In this document: positions 9,401 to 17,496 of the stretch, piece after piece | Layout of the letters: every line of letters starts with the position of its first letter | Position numbering within the stretch: the stretch's first letter is position 1 | Source of the DNA: an uncultured Polaribacter sp. | GTDB lineage: Bacteria > Bacteroidota > Bacteroidia > Flavobacteriales > Flavobacteriaceae | Length of the DNA stretch: 64,000 nucleotides | Assembly: GCF_947503855.1 (NCBI RefSeq) | Contig: NZ_CANNFF010000009.1 | Coordinates: 1-64,000, forward strand | Reading direction: 5' to 3' | Notes under the pieces: generated by a model | What the model saw: the letters and a program-made list of their open reading frames with translations, nothing else | What the model was told of the DNA's origin: nothing | The model's database searches: none | Program-made: the position numbers and the translations under genes

Positions 9401-12400
9401 TCAAAAGATGTATTCGCAGGATAAGTTAAAATTACAATTCCAGTTGCACCATCACCTCCTGGTCTAGAGCTATTAGATCTGGCACCACCGCCGCCGCCGC
9501 CATTTCCAGTATTAGGTGTGCCATCTATACCTGTGGTATTTGCATTTCCTCTGGCTCCATTACCTCCAGTACCATAGATTACTACATCACCACTCAATGA
9601 GGAACTAAATCCACTTCCTCCATTACCTCCACTTGATGAACTTCCATTACTACCATTTCCTGTTGCACCGCCGCCGCCGCCGCCAGAACCTCTTACCCTA
9701 CTGCTGGCATTACCACCTCCAGCACCTCCAATTGGGGCATTAGAATTAGCGATTTGAGCAGCTCCTCCATTACCGGTTCCACCAGTTCTACTTCCCCCTC
9801 CAGCTAATCCGCCAAAGGCTGTTATCGTATGAAAAACACTACTATTTCCGGCTTGACCACTTCTATTACTTCTAATATCTTGACCGCCAGAACCACCTTG
9901 TCCTACAGTAATATTATATGATTGACCAGCCACAACATTTAATGAACCGCTGAGTACCATACCTCCAGCACCACCGCCGCCGCCGCCGGTATCAAAGCCG
10001 TTACCACCGCCGCCACCGCCGCCAACAACTAAATAATCTACGGTTGTAACTCCTGAAGGCACAACCCATGTTGTTGGGCCAACGGTTGTAAATGTTTGTA
10101 TAACTGTATTACCAACTATTGGTGGGGTTAAGGCATCTTCTACTATTACATCTATTTCAGCTCTTGGACTCTCACAAGAATTTGAAATTGTATTACCTGT
10201 CAACTCAAAATACATATCACTTCCTGATTGAAGAACACCATTTAAGTAAAGGTCTCCCGCTATAGCATTACCGTCATAAAACCTTATACTACCTGAACCT
10301 GTTTTTGTAAGTTCATAATAATAAACGGAACCTGCATTTAATGAAATATTAGAATTATTAAAATTAAAAACAGGTGAATTTGCTGTACCTCCCGACTCCA
10401 AATAATCTGAATCTCCTTGACCTAAAAGAGTTGTCTTAGATGGAGAATCATAGATCTTTGCTGTAATAGTAACAGCACCTGAAAACGTATAGTTTCTTAC
10501 AATAAGTTTTCTTAATGTAAAATTATCTGAAGCTGTAAATGTTTGACCGACACTACCACTAGTAGAAATATAATTACTACTTAAAGAACCTCTTGAGTTT
10601 TTTATTTCTATAACTTCTACATCTTCTTTTTGACTTACATAATAAGTAGTAGATCCTGCTGAAGAAGTATCTGGAGTTGGCGGAGTAGTACTTGCCGTGC
10701 CTCCTGTTTCCTCAGTATACCATTGTAGGCTATACCCATCAGCTGCTGTTGCAGTTAATGCTGTCGCAGTTTCATCTAAACAATATAAAACATCAGATAC
10801 AGCAGGTAAAGGGGATGCATCATTTACTGTTACTGTAATTGAAGCTCGATCACTCTCACAACCTGTAGTTTCATTCTTCTGAGAAACATAATAGGTTGTT
10901 GTTCCTGCTGATGTAGTTGTTGGTGTTGGTGCTGTACTACTAGCTGTACCACCTGTAGCGGCTGTATACCATTGTAAAGTATGACCGGTTGCTGCTGTTG
11001 CTGTTAATGCACTTGCTGTATCGCCTTCACAATAACTTATATCCGTTACTGTTGGTGAGGATGGTGTATCATTTACTATTACATCAATTGCAGCTCTACC
11101 ACTCTCACAAGAATTTGAAATTGTATTACCTGTCAACTCAAAATACATATCACTTCCTGATTGAAGAACACCATTTAAGTATAGGTCTCCCGCTATAGCA
11201 TTACCGTCATAAAATCTTATGCTACCTGAACCTGTTTTTGTAAGTTCATAATAATAAACGGAACCTGCATTTAATGAAATATTAGAATTATTAAAATTAA
11301 AAACAGGTGAATTTGCTGTACCTCCCGACTCCAAATAATCTGAATCTCCTTGACCTAAAAGAGTTGTCTTAGATGGAGAATCATAGATCTTTGCTGTAAT
11401 AGTAACAGCACCTGAAAACGTATAGTTTCTTACAATAAGTTTTCTTAATGTAAAATTATCTGAAGCTGTAAATGTTTGACCGACACTACCACTAGTAGAA
11501 ATATAATTACTACTTAAAGAACCTCTTGAGTTTTTTATTTCTATAACTTCTACATCTTCTTTTTGACTTACATAATAAGTAGTAGATCCTGCTGAAGAAG
11601 TAACTGGAGTTGGCGCTGTAGTACTTGCCGTGCCTCCTGTTTCCTCAGTATACCATTGTAGGCTATACCCATCAGCTGCTGTTGCAGTTAATGCTGTCGC
11701 AGTTTCATCTAAACAATATAAAACATCAGATACAGCAGGTAAAGGGGATGCATCATTTACTGTTACTGTAATTGAAGCTCGATCACTCTCACAACCTGTA
11801 GTTTCATTCTTCTGAGAAACATAATAGGTTGTTGTTCCTGCTGATGTAGTTGTTGGTGTTGGTGCTGTACTACTAGCTGTACCTCCTGTTGCCGAAGTAT
11901 ACCATAACAAACTATGACCTGTTGCAGCTGTTGCTGTTAATGCACTCGCTGTCTCGCCTTCACAATAACTTATATCAGACACTGTTGGTGAAGATGGAAG
12001 AGCATTTACTGTTACTGTAATTTCTTCTCTTTCACTCTCACATGGACTAGCAATCGTTTGTCCTATTAAATTAAATAATACATCATTAGTTTTTAAAACT
12101 CCATTATCATATCTAGCTCCCAAGTTATAGGAATTACTTGGTGTTTGATAAACATTTTGATTATAATCATTCGCCTGTACTTCAAAGTAATAAGTTTGAT
12201 TTTCGTTAAGTGTAATTGCAGTATCGTTAAAAGTATAAACAACTTCTTGTGGATTGTAACCAAATGTATATGCATTATCTGAAGTTCCTAATAAATTACC
12301 ACCAACATCATCATAAACTTTCAAATATATTGGGGTAGTCCACGAAGTAAGTTTTATAGTTATGGATGTTAATATTTGTGATTGTGTAACTCGAAAAGTT

Positions 12401-14958
12401 TGGCCAATTCTTTGAGCTCTACTTCCAACTTGCTCTTGATAAGAAAATTGAGAATTACCTGTACTTACTTCTTCTGACTCTGACTTTTGACTTACATAAT
12501 ACTTTGTTGTTCCAACTGAGGTAGTTATTGGTGTTGGTGCTGTACTACTAGCTGTACCTCCTGTTACCGCTGTATACCATAACAAACTATGACCTGTTGC
12601 AGCTGTGGCTGTTAATGCACTTGCTGTTTCGCCTTCACAATAACTTATATCAGACACTGTTGGTGAAGATGGAAGCGCATTTACTGTTACTGTAATTTCT
12701 TCTCTATCACTCTCACATCCTGTAGTATCATTTACTTGAGAAACATAATACGTTGTGGTTCCTGTTGATGTAGTGCTTGGTGTAATTGATGTCTCTGCTG
12801 TACCGCCTGTGGCTGCTGTATACCATTGTAAAGTATGACCGGTAGCAGCTGTTGCTGTTAATGCACTCGCTGTCTCGCCTTCACAATAACTTATATCCGT
12901 TACTGTTGGTAAAGATGGAAGTGCATTTACTGTTACATCAATTGCAGCTCTATCACTCTCACATCCTGTAGTATCATTCACCTGTGAAACATAATAAGTT
13001 GTGGTTCCTGCAGATGTAGTTGTTGGTGTTGGTGCTGTGGCACTAGCTGTACCACCAGTAGCTACTGTATACCATTGTAAAGTATGACCTGTAGATTCTG
13101 TTGCTTCTAATACTGACACTGAATCACCAATACAATAAGAAATACTTGTATTTGTTAGTGGTTCAGTAGTCTCATTTACTGTTCCACTCACCGCAACAGT
13201 CTGTGAAGTCGCTCCTGTAGAACTAAACGTAATATTACCCGATGGATTACCGGCAGTAGCTCCTGTCAATCGGACATAAACCGTAGTCGATGCAACCGCA
13301 CCAGAAGTAGGCGTCAAAGTAAGCGTACTAGAATACGTATTATCATCCAACGAATACTCATACCCGGTTAACGCAGCTATCGAAATATCCGCTGTTAAAT
13401 TGAATCCACTTACAGTGAAACTTTGTGAGCTTGTAACACCTGCACAAGAGACAAATGAGGTTAGAGATTCAGTTAAGCTTATTGATGGCTGGGGTATATA
13501 AGAATAAATATTTAAGGTTGCGCCATTTGATGCAATTATTTCAAATTCTCCATCACCCGTAATATCAGCAATTTTAAATTGACCTGTACTAGCCCCACTA
13601 GAAACTAATGTTACTTCGGAGTTTACATCAAATGAAGGCTGGCCACTGGTAGAATTATTACTGTAATAAACATAACCTCCTGAGGTATTCTTAAATGAAA
13701 TCAAATCATCCTTTCCATCTCCATTAAAATCTGCTAATTGAAAACCTTTTGTTTGAATGGTAGAAGCTGACATTGTAAACACTCCAAAACCATCATTTTT
13801 TAAAATGTTTATTAAACCTCCGTCAGTAGCAGCAACAATATCAAGATCACCATCGTCATCAAGATCCGAGGTTGAAATAAACTTAGCATTTAAATTAAAA
13901 TTTGATGAAGGACTCAATGAAATTGAACTTGACCCTGGGGTGGTAGTTGAATTTAAAACAATCCAAAAACCAGCACTTCCGGATACAGCATAATCAACAT
14001 AACCATCATTATTAAAGTCAGCCGTCTCAATTTTAGTTACAGTATTACCTAGAGAAACACCAGGCACTAAGTCTACATATCCCATGCTACTATATTGAGC
14101 CTGACCATCACCTTGTGAAATTGAACTGTATACCCCTCCTGCGGATGAATTTAAGGTAAAATCAGAAATATCAGCCAACCAATAAGCTCCTATGATATCA
14201 ATTTTTCCATCCTTATTTAAATCTCCAATTTCAGAATCATAAGCATTAAAACCCCAAGAAGAACCAGGATTAAGGGTCACAGCAGAAGAAAATGAAATTG
14301 AAGATGAGGTTGAGTTCTGATGCACCCAACCACCGCCAGAACCACCGCCTTTGGCATTCATAATATCAATTAATCCATCGTTATTAAAATCAGCTAGTAA
14401 AGTATTGTAAGATCGATCTGATGTTCCTCCAGAAAGATTAATTATAGATTTAGAAACATTTAAGGAAGAATTTATGTTTTCCAAAATTTTTAATGAAAAA
14501 CCACTAGTTGTAACAATTTCTATTTTACCATCACTATCAAAATCCGCAAATCCAAAATTTTGTTCAGCACCAAGGTTAAAAACATTATTCATATCAGCCG
14601 TAACTGGCACTAATGATAACATATCAGTCGTAACAGCTCCAACTCCGTTTTTTATAGAAAAATATAATGAAGAAATGATAGATAAATTTGAAGCAGTATT
14701 AACAACCTGAATCTTTGATCTACTTTCGGTTTGAGGCACAATAACAACAATAGTATTGTTACTTGCACTTGAAACTTGAGCTTTAATACCACCGAAAAAA
14801 ACTGCATTATCAATAACTGAAGTACCAAAATTAGTGCCTGTAATAGTAACAGTTTCTCCAACTTCAGCGCTCATTGGCGAAAAAGAAGTGATTGTAGGCA
14901 CCTGAGCCAAGCAAAAAGTGCTAAAAAAAGCTAAAAAAGTGAATAATTTAAATTTCAT
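6460..14958 (-). CDS. Giant T9SS type-B surface protein with FG-GAP, Ig-like, Gly-rich and TSP3 regions
   Basis: This is a 2,832-residue secreted protein. In order it has: signal peptide (1-19, ending CLAQ); IPT/TIG domain (about 20-105); seven FG-GAP/VCBS-like repeats with DxDxDGxxD motifs (about 115-485); a beta-sandwich region (to about 597); many Ig-like modules of the form SYCEGETASALTATA...YYVSQ...GCES (about 600-1600) with inserted jelly-roll modules; a glycine-rich domain (about 1610-1845); a further Ig module and putative Ig repeats (about 1850-2200); ten 38-residue calcium-binding thrombospondin type 3 repeats (about 2204-2584) and degenerate ones after; and a CHU_C gliding-motility-associated C-terminal domain (about 2741-2832, TPNGDGINDTW...YNRYGEEVY). 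The last domain is the type-B T9SS sorting signal. It is divergent from an AraC-family regulator and followed by its PorP/SprF partner. Role as adhesin or motility protein is inference. Confidence 0.93.
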   Translation of the reverse strand: MKFKLFTFLAFFSTFCLAQVPTITSFSPMSAEVGETVTITGTNFGTSVIDNAVFFGGIKAQVSSASNNTIVVIVPQTESRSKIQVVNTASNLSIISSLYFSIKNGVGAVTTDMLSLVPVTADMNNVFNLGAEQNFGFADFDSDGKIEIVTTSGFSLKILENINSSLNVSKSIINLSGGTSDRSYNTLLADFNNDGLIDIMNAKGGGSGGGWVHQNSTSSSISFSSAVTLNPGSSWGFNAYDSEIGDLNKDGKIDIIGAYWLADISDFTLNSSAGGVYSSISQGDGQAQYSSMGYVDLVPGVSLGNTVTKIETADFNNDGYVDYAVSGSAGFWIVLNSTTTPGSSSISLSPSSNFNLNAKFISTSDLDDDGDLDIVAATDGGLINILKNDGFGVFTMSASTIQTKGFQLADFNGDGKDDLISFKNTSGGYVYYSNNSTSGQPSFDVNSEVTLVSSGASTGQFKIADITGDGEFEIIASNGATLNIYSYIPQPSISLTESLTSFVSCAGVTSSQSFTVSGFNLTADISIAALTGYEYSLDDNTYSSTLTLTPTSGAVASTTVYVRLTGATAGNPSGNITFSSTGATSQTVAVSGTVNETTEPLTNTSISYCIGDSVSVLEATESTGHTLQWYTVATGGTASATAPTPTTTSAGTTTYYVSQVNDTTGCESDRAAIDVTVNALPSLPTVTDISYCEGETASALTATAATGHTLQWYTAATGGTAETSITPSTTSTGTTTYYVSQVNDTTGCESDREEITVTVNALPSSPTVSDISYCEGETASALTATAATGHSLLWYTAVTGGTASSTAPTPITTSVGTTKYYVSQKSESEEVSTGNSQFSYQEQVGSRAQRIGQTFRVTQSQILTSITIKLTSWTTPIYLKVYDDVGGNLLGTSDNAYTFGYNPQEVVYTFNDTAITLNENQTYYFEVQANDYNQNVYQTPSNSYNLGARYDNGVLKTNDVLFNLIGQTIASPCESEREEITVTVNALPSSPTVSDISYCEGETASALTATAATGHSLLWYTSATGGTASSTAPTPTTTSAGTTTYYVSQKNETTGCESDRASITVTVNDASPLPAVSDVLYCLDETATALTATAADGYSLQWYTEETGGTASTTAPTPVTSSAGSTTYYVSQKEDVEVIEIKNSRGSLSSNYISTSGSVGQTFTASDNFTLRKLIVRNYTFSGAVTITAKIYDSPSKTTLLGQGDSDYLESGGTANSPVFNFNNSNISLNAGSVYYYELTKTGSGSIRFYDGNAIAGDLYLNGVLQSGSDMYFELTGNTISNSCESGRAAIDVIVNDTPSSPTVTDISYCEGDTASALTATAATGHTLQWYTAATGGTASSTAPTPTTTSAGTTTYYVSQKNETTGCESDRASITVTVNDASPLPAVSDVLYCLDETATALTATAADGYSLQWYTEETGGTASTTPPTPDTSSAGSTTYYVSQKEDVEVIEIKNSRGSLSSNYISTSGSVGQTFTASDNFTLRKLIVRNYTFSGAVTITAKIYDSPSKTTLLGQGDSDYLESGGTANSPVFNFNNSNISLNAGSVYYYELTKTGSGSIRFYDGNAIAGDLYLNGVLQSGSDMYFELTGNTISNSCESPRAEIDVIVEDALTPPIVGNTVIQTFTTVGPTTWVVPSGVTTVDYLVVGGGGGGGNGFDTGGGGGGAGGMVLSGSLNVVAGQSYNITVGQGGSGGQDIRSNRSGQAGNSSVFHTITAFGGLAGGGSRTGGTGNGGAAQIANSNAPIGGAGGGNASSRVRGSGGGGGGATGNGSNGSSSSGGNGGSGFSSSLSGDVVIYGTGGNGARGNANTTGIDGTPNTGNGGGGGGARSNSSRPGGDGATGIVILTYPANTSFEYCVGETASALTATPATGNILQWYTEATGGIASTTAPTPDTSSVGTTTYYVSQKNSNGCESSRVSIQVTVNPTPVISGDTSVAAGESITLSATTDPATSNAWVSSNPTNATVDTNGEVSGLVQGNTVITYTNANGCSVDYPITITVGTTQDPVLTLPATDTTGATTLQVDYTLPEAPLSGSVTLTFSPTDGNTATVWTMSDATSATFNYEVGSDPTIITNVVSGAALSFTTYNVTISYQDAFSNPLASTTNTNIQTLAPPAITLSQADYNGVINVALTAISTTNSGGTITSYAISPALPSGLSFDTSTGAITGTPTVALVQTQFTITATNAAGSGTVNFNLFIDIDTDNDGEGDASDDDIDGDGIPNDEDADVDGDGTIDNGDDTDGDGINDASDDDIDGDGIPNDEDADVDGDGTIDNGDDTDGDGINDASDDDIDGDGIPNDEDADVDGDGTIDNGDDTDGDGINDASDDDIDGDGIPNEEDADVDGDGTNDNGDDTDGDGINDASDDDIDGDGIPNDEDADPDGDGTNDNGDDTDGDGINDASDDDIDGDGINNDEDVDIDGDGTNDNGDDTDGDGINDTSDDDIDGDGIPNDEDVDVDGDGTNDNGDDTDGDGINDESDDDIDGDGIPNEEDVDPDGDGTNDNGEDTDGDGINDASDDDIDGDGIPNDEDVDVDGDGTNDNGEDTDGDGINDASDDDIDGDGINNNEDADIDGDGVNDNGDDTDADGINDENDLDDDNDGTLDINDAFPLDPEEDTDTDGDGTGDNADTDDDGDGQLDVNEIACGSDPLDSSSLATDTDGDTLPDCVDSDIDNDGINNDSDADINGDGLNDNGTDNDNDGVNDATDTDDDNDGVNDDQDNCPLAYNPLQEDRDGDGLGDVCDTVEINISEAVTPNGDGINDTWMIHNIENYPNNQVFIYNRYGEEVYRKKGYLNTWSGRKQGNTGKALPDNTAYFYQLDLDGNGTIDYKGWIYKTK
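7205..8345 (-). repeat. Ten tandem 114-bp units encoding TSP type 3 repeats
   Basis: Each unit encodes 38 residues of the pattern DTDGDGINDASDDDIDGDG followed by a PNDEDADVDGDGTxDNGD half. Ten units can be counted; the three units nearest 8345 are almost identical at the nucleotide level, while those toward 7205 have diverged. The Asp-rich loops are expected to bind calcium and stiffen a stalk. Such an array is prone to unit gain and loss by recombination and to misassembly. Confidence 0.93.
10170..11883 (-). repeat. 933-bp direct duplication inside the giant gene
   Basis: About 780 bp at 10170-10950 recur at 11103-11883 with only a few substitutions (for example aagtaaagg versus aagtatagg, and ggcggagta versus ggcgctgta). 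The offset of 933 bp is 311 codons, so the frame is kept. Each copy encodes an Ig-like module plus a jelly-roll module beginning near VEVIEIKNSRGSLSSN. Confidence 0.92.
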
Positions 14959-14976
14959 GAAAAATGATTTTTTTTA

Positions 14977-14984
14977 CAAATGTA
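14977..14984 (-). promoter_or_regulatory. -7 promoter box of the 2,832-residue surface protein gene
   Basis: The minus strand reads TACATTTG, matching TAnnTTTG, about 19 nt upstream of the ATG at 14958. A TTG -33 box is missing at the usual spacing. The direct repeats begin 50 bp upstream of this box. Confidence 0.5.
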
Positions 14985-15033
14985 AATTTCCATGCTCATT
15001 TTTAATACCGAAAAGCACATAAATCTATACGTA

Positions 15034-15070
15034 TTTAAAAAAAAGGACTCCTGTTTTAAAAAAAAGGACT
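15034..15070. promoter_or_regulatory. Paired TTTAAAAAAAAGGACT direct repeats, 21 bp apart (candidate AraC-type operator)
   Basis: The identical 16-mer TTTAAAAAAAAGGACT occurs at 15034-15049 and 15055-15070, offset by 21 bp, i.e. on the same face of the helix. It lies between the divergent giant gene and the AraC-family gene and overlaps the latter's -7 box by one base. The arrangement is conserved at 5068-5105. Binding by the 15100 gene product is inference. Confidence 0.65.
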
Positions 15071-15077
15071 ATATTTG
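15070..15077 (+). promoter_or_regulatory. -7 promoter box of the AraC-family gene
   Basis: TATATTTG matches TAnnTTTG and lies 23 nt upstream of the ATG at 15100. It directly abuts the downstream half of the paired repeats, so a protein bound there could block or control the regulator's own transcription. Confidence 0.55.
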
Positions 15078-15099
15078 TAATTGATTTCATACCCCCCTA

Positions 15100-16212
15100 A
15101 TGGAACTTTTGTTTTTTACATTATTCTTCTGTATTTATATCTTTACAAGAAATAGAGAAAACTTAAAAATTAAATTATTAAGTACTTCGTTAATACTTTT
15201 TGTAATTTATGCCATTGCACATACTGCCGTAAACAGCCAAGGTTATGCTGTTTTAAAAACAATACTTTTTAATCATTTTACGCCTTTTTATTTACTTGCA
15301 GGTCCTAGTTTTTATTTTTTTACAAAAGCAGGAACAAATAACCAATTTAAGTTTCAAAAGAAACACCTTATTCACTTAATACCATTTGTTATACAATGCA
15401 TTGCAATTCATGAATACATCATGATTGCTTGGGAAACAAAAATGGAGTTGGTTAATAGTTTTTATTTAGCTCCAGAAAAACAGTCTAGTTTAAACGTTAG
15501 TATTTTTTTTAGCTCCCAAACCAACTATATCATAAGATTAATTCACCTAATAGCATATCTAACAGCTTCTTTTATTGGATTAAATAAAGTAAAAAATGTG
15601 CCCCATATAAAAAAGCTAAAAAAGGTTACAATAATTACCTTTGGTGTGGTAGTATTATATTATGTTCATATTGTATTAATTATAAGTAATAATAATTATA
15701 ATACCTTACTCTTGAAAACAATTATTAATCTAGATGTTTTTTTATTGTTTTTACTAATCTTAGAGTTTGTAAAAGCTCCAGAATTGTATTTAAGCTTAAA
15801 AAAAATAAACAAATCGTATTTAAATGAGTCGCCTTTTTCAAAAATACCAAACAAAATATTAATTAGTGAAGATGACAAAAAACAAATAGCATTTAAAATT
15901 AAAGAAATAAAAAAAAATAAGTATTTTTTTATGGACCCAGAAAACAGTTTTAGAGATTTTGCAACGTTTATAAACTTTCCAGACCATATTATAAGAGCTT
16001 ACTTAAAGTCAGAGAATACAAGTTATATAGATATAAAAAATAAGGTACGCTTATCACTTGCTAAAAAAATATTAGAAGAAACAAGATTAACGTATAACCT
16101 AAATTATATTGCCGAAAAAACTGGCTTTAATTCTAGATCTAACTTCTACTCTATTTTTAAAAAATACGAAAAATGTACGCCAAGAGAATACTTGGATAAA
16201 AGGAAATTATAA
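15100..16212 (+). CDS. Membrane-bound AraC-family transcriptional regulator
   Basis: The 370-residue protein has an N-terminal half of about six to seven hydrophobic segments (MELLFFTLFFCIYIF, LILFVIYAIAHT, FYLLAGPSFYFF, HLIPFVIQCIA, VVVLYYVHIVLII, VFLLFLLILEF). A cytoplasmic C-terminal AraC-type helix-turn-helix follows at about residues 270-370 (VRLSLAKKILEET..., YNLNYIAEKTGFNSRSNFYSIFKK, CTPREYLDKRK). The first recognition helix region is somewhat diverged. This architecture is common in Bacteroidota and suggests sensing at the membrane. The gene is divergent from the giant surface protein gene with paired direct repeats between them, so that gene and its porP-like partner are the likely targets, along with its own promoter. 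A decayed twin lies at 5132-5444. Confidence 0.88.
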   Translation: MELLFFTLFFCIYIFTRNRENLKIKLLSTSLILFVIYAIAHTAVNSQGYAVLKTILFNHFTPFYLLAGPSFYFFTKAGTNNQFKFQKKHLIHLIPFVIQCIAIHEYIMIAWETKMELVNSFYLAPEKQSSLNVSIFFSSQTNYIIRLIHLIAYLTASFIGLNKVKNVPHIKKLKKVTIITFGVVVLYYVHIVLIISNNNYNTLLLKTIINLDVFLLFLLILEFVKAPELYLSLKKINKSYLNESPFSKIPNKILISEDDKKQIAFKIKEIKKNKYFFMDPENSFRDFATFINFPDHIIRAYLKSENTSYIDIKNKVRLSLAKKILEETRLTYNLNYIAEKTGFNSRSNFYSIFKKYEKCTPREYLDKRKL

Positions 16213-16262
16213 ATGCCTTTTGTTTTCAAATAAAATCTTAATACAAGTATTTTAGAATTAAC

Positions 16263-16291
16263 TTTTTGATGTATCGATGATCTATCAAAAA
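16263..16291. terminator. Weak hairpin in the 235-bp gap between araC-like gene and galT
   Basis: TTTTTGAT (16263-16270) and ATCAAAAA (16284-16291) are complementary around a 13-nt loop. The position, between the convergent AraC-like gene and galT, suits a terminator, but the stem is AT-rich and lacks a clear T-run outside it. Nothing else is visible in this gap. Confidence 0.3.
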
Positions 16292-16447
16292 TAAATTGAA
16301 AGTAAGGTAAAAACCCTAAAAAGTAGTAATTGATCTTTTTTTTTCTAACAGTAAAGATATTTATTTGCTATTTTATAAATTGAATTTTGTTTACTTAAAA
16401 AAGGTATTTTTTTAAAGTTTAATTTCGAGATTACCCTATTTCAATTT

Positions 16448-17476
16448 TCATAAACTCACCAAATCTCTTAATCTAATTGCTGCTTGTTCTGCAGTAATAT
16501 CTCTTTGTGGTGTGCCAAACATCTCATAACCCACCATAAACTTTTTTACAGTTGCACTTCTTAATAAAGGTGGATAAAAACTCATATGAAAATGCCAATG
16601 GTGATTGTCTAAACCATTTGTAGGCGCTTGGTGAATTCCACTTGAATAGGGAAAAGAAATATTAAATAATTGATCGTAAGCTTTTGTAATTACAGCAATA
16701 GCCTCTGCATAATGAAATGATTCTTTATCATTTAAATCTAAAATACTTTGTTTTTGTTTTTTGGGAACAATCATGGTTTCAAAAGGCCAAACCGCCCAAA
16801 AAGGAACCAACACTACAAAATCATCATTTTGAAAAATAATCCTTTCTTTTACGGCTAATTCTTGTTGTAAATAATCGCCCAAAAGGCTGCTTTTTTTCTC
16901 TTTAAAATAGTTGAGTTGTTGGGTATGTTTTTTATCAACTTCATTGGGTAAAGTAGATTGACTCCATATTTGACCATGAGGATGCGGGTTGCTGCACCCC
17001 ATTACAGTACCTTTGTTTTCAAAGATTTGCACATAGTTTATGGTGGGTTGTTTTGCCAATTTAGCATATTCTTTTTGCCACGCAAAAACTACTTTTTGTA
17101 TTTCTTCGGATGACATATCTGCCAAACTTTTAGAATGGTCTGGACTAAAACAAATTACTTTACAAATACCAGTTTCACTTTCTGCTTTTAACAAACCATC
17201 ATTTACATTAAATGTTGGCGAATCGTTTTGTAAAGCTGCAAAATCGTTGGTAAATACAAATACATCTGTGTATTTTGGATTAACTTCTCCATTAATTCTG
17301 GTATTACCAGCACATAAATAACAATTTTCGTCATAAGAAGGTCGTTTTTGGTTATTTACGGCTTCATTTTGGCCTTGCCATGGTCTTTTGGCTCTGTGAG
17401 GTGAAACTAACACCCATTCTCCTGTTAAGATATTAAATCGTTTATGAGCGTAATCTTGTAAGTTTGTATGTTTCAT
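16448..17476 (-). CDS. galT: Galactose-1-phosphate uridylyltransferase
   Basis: A 342-residue GalT. It swaps UMP between UDP-glucose and galactose-1-phosphate in the Leloir pathway in the cytoplasm. The catalytic histidine motif HPHGQ is at about residues 163-167, preceded by the family's GCSN. A zinc-ligand CYLCAGN motif is near residue 52, and the N-terminus reads RFNILTGEWVLVSPHRAKRPW as in typical GalT. The C-terminal half has the second HIT-like fold with HHWHFHMSFYPP. Length matches the family. It is the last gene of the gntR-galK-galT operon, 20 bp after galK. Confidence 0.96.
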   Translation of the reverse strand: MKHTNLQDYAHKRFNILTGEWVLVSPHRAKRPWQGQNEAVNNQKRPSYDENCYLCAGNTRINGEVNPKYTDVFVFTNDFAALQNDSPTFNVNDGLLKAESETGICKVICFSPDHSKSLADMSSEEIQKVVFAWQKEYAKLAKQPTINYVQIFENKGTVMGCSNPHPHGQIWSQSTLPNEVDKKHTQQLNYFKEKKSSLLGDYLQQELAVKERIIFQNDDFVVLVPFWAVWPFETMIVPKKQKQSILDLNDKESFHYAEAIAVITKAYDQLFNISFPYSSGIHQAPTNGLDNHHWHFHMSFYPPLLRSATVKKFMVGYEMFGTPQRDITAEQAAIRLRDLVSL

Positions 17477-17496
17477 TATAATTCTTTTCTAGTCGT

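Noticed and set aside
9420..10130. Glycine-rich stretch with GCC/GCCGCC runs as a possible GC-rich foreign insert
   Set aside because: The higher GC is explained by glycine codons of a known Gly-rich domain in frame with the giant protein.
10697..11815. Two identical 61-residue plus-strand frames at 10697 and 11630
   Set aside because: They are antisense shadows of the 933-bp duplication in the giant gene, not separate genes.
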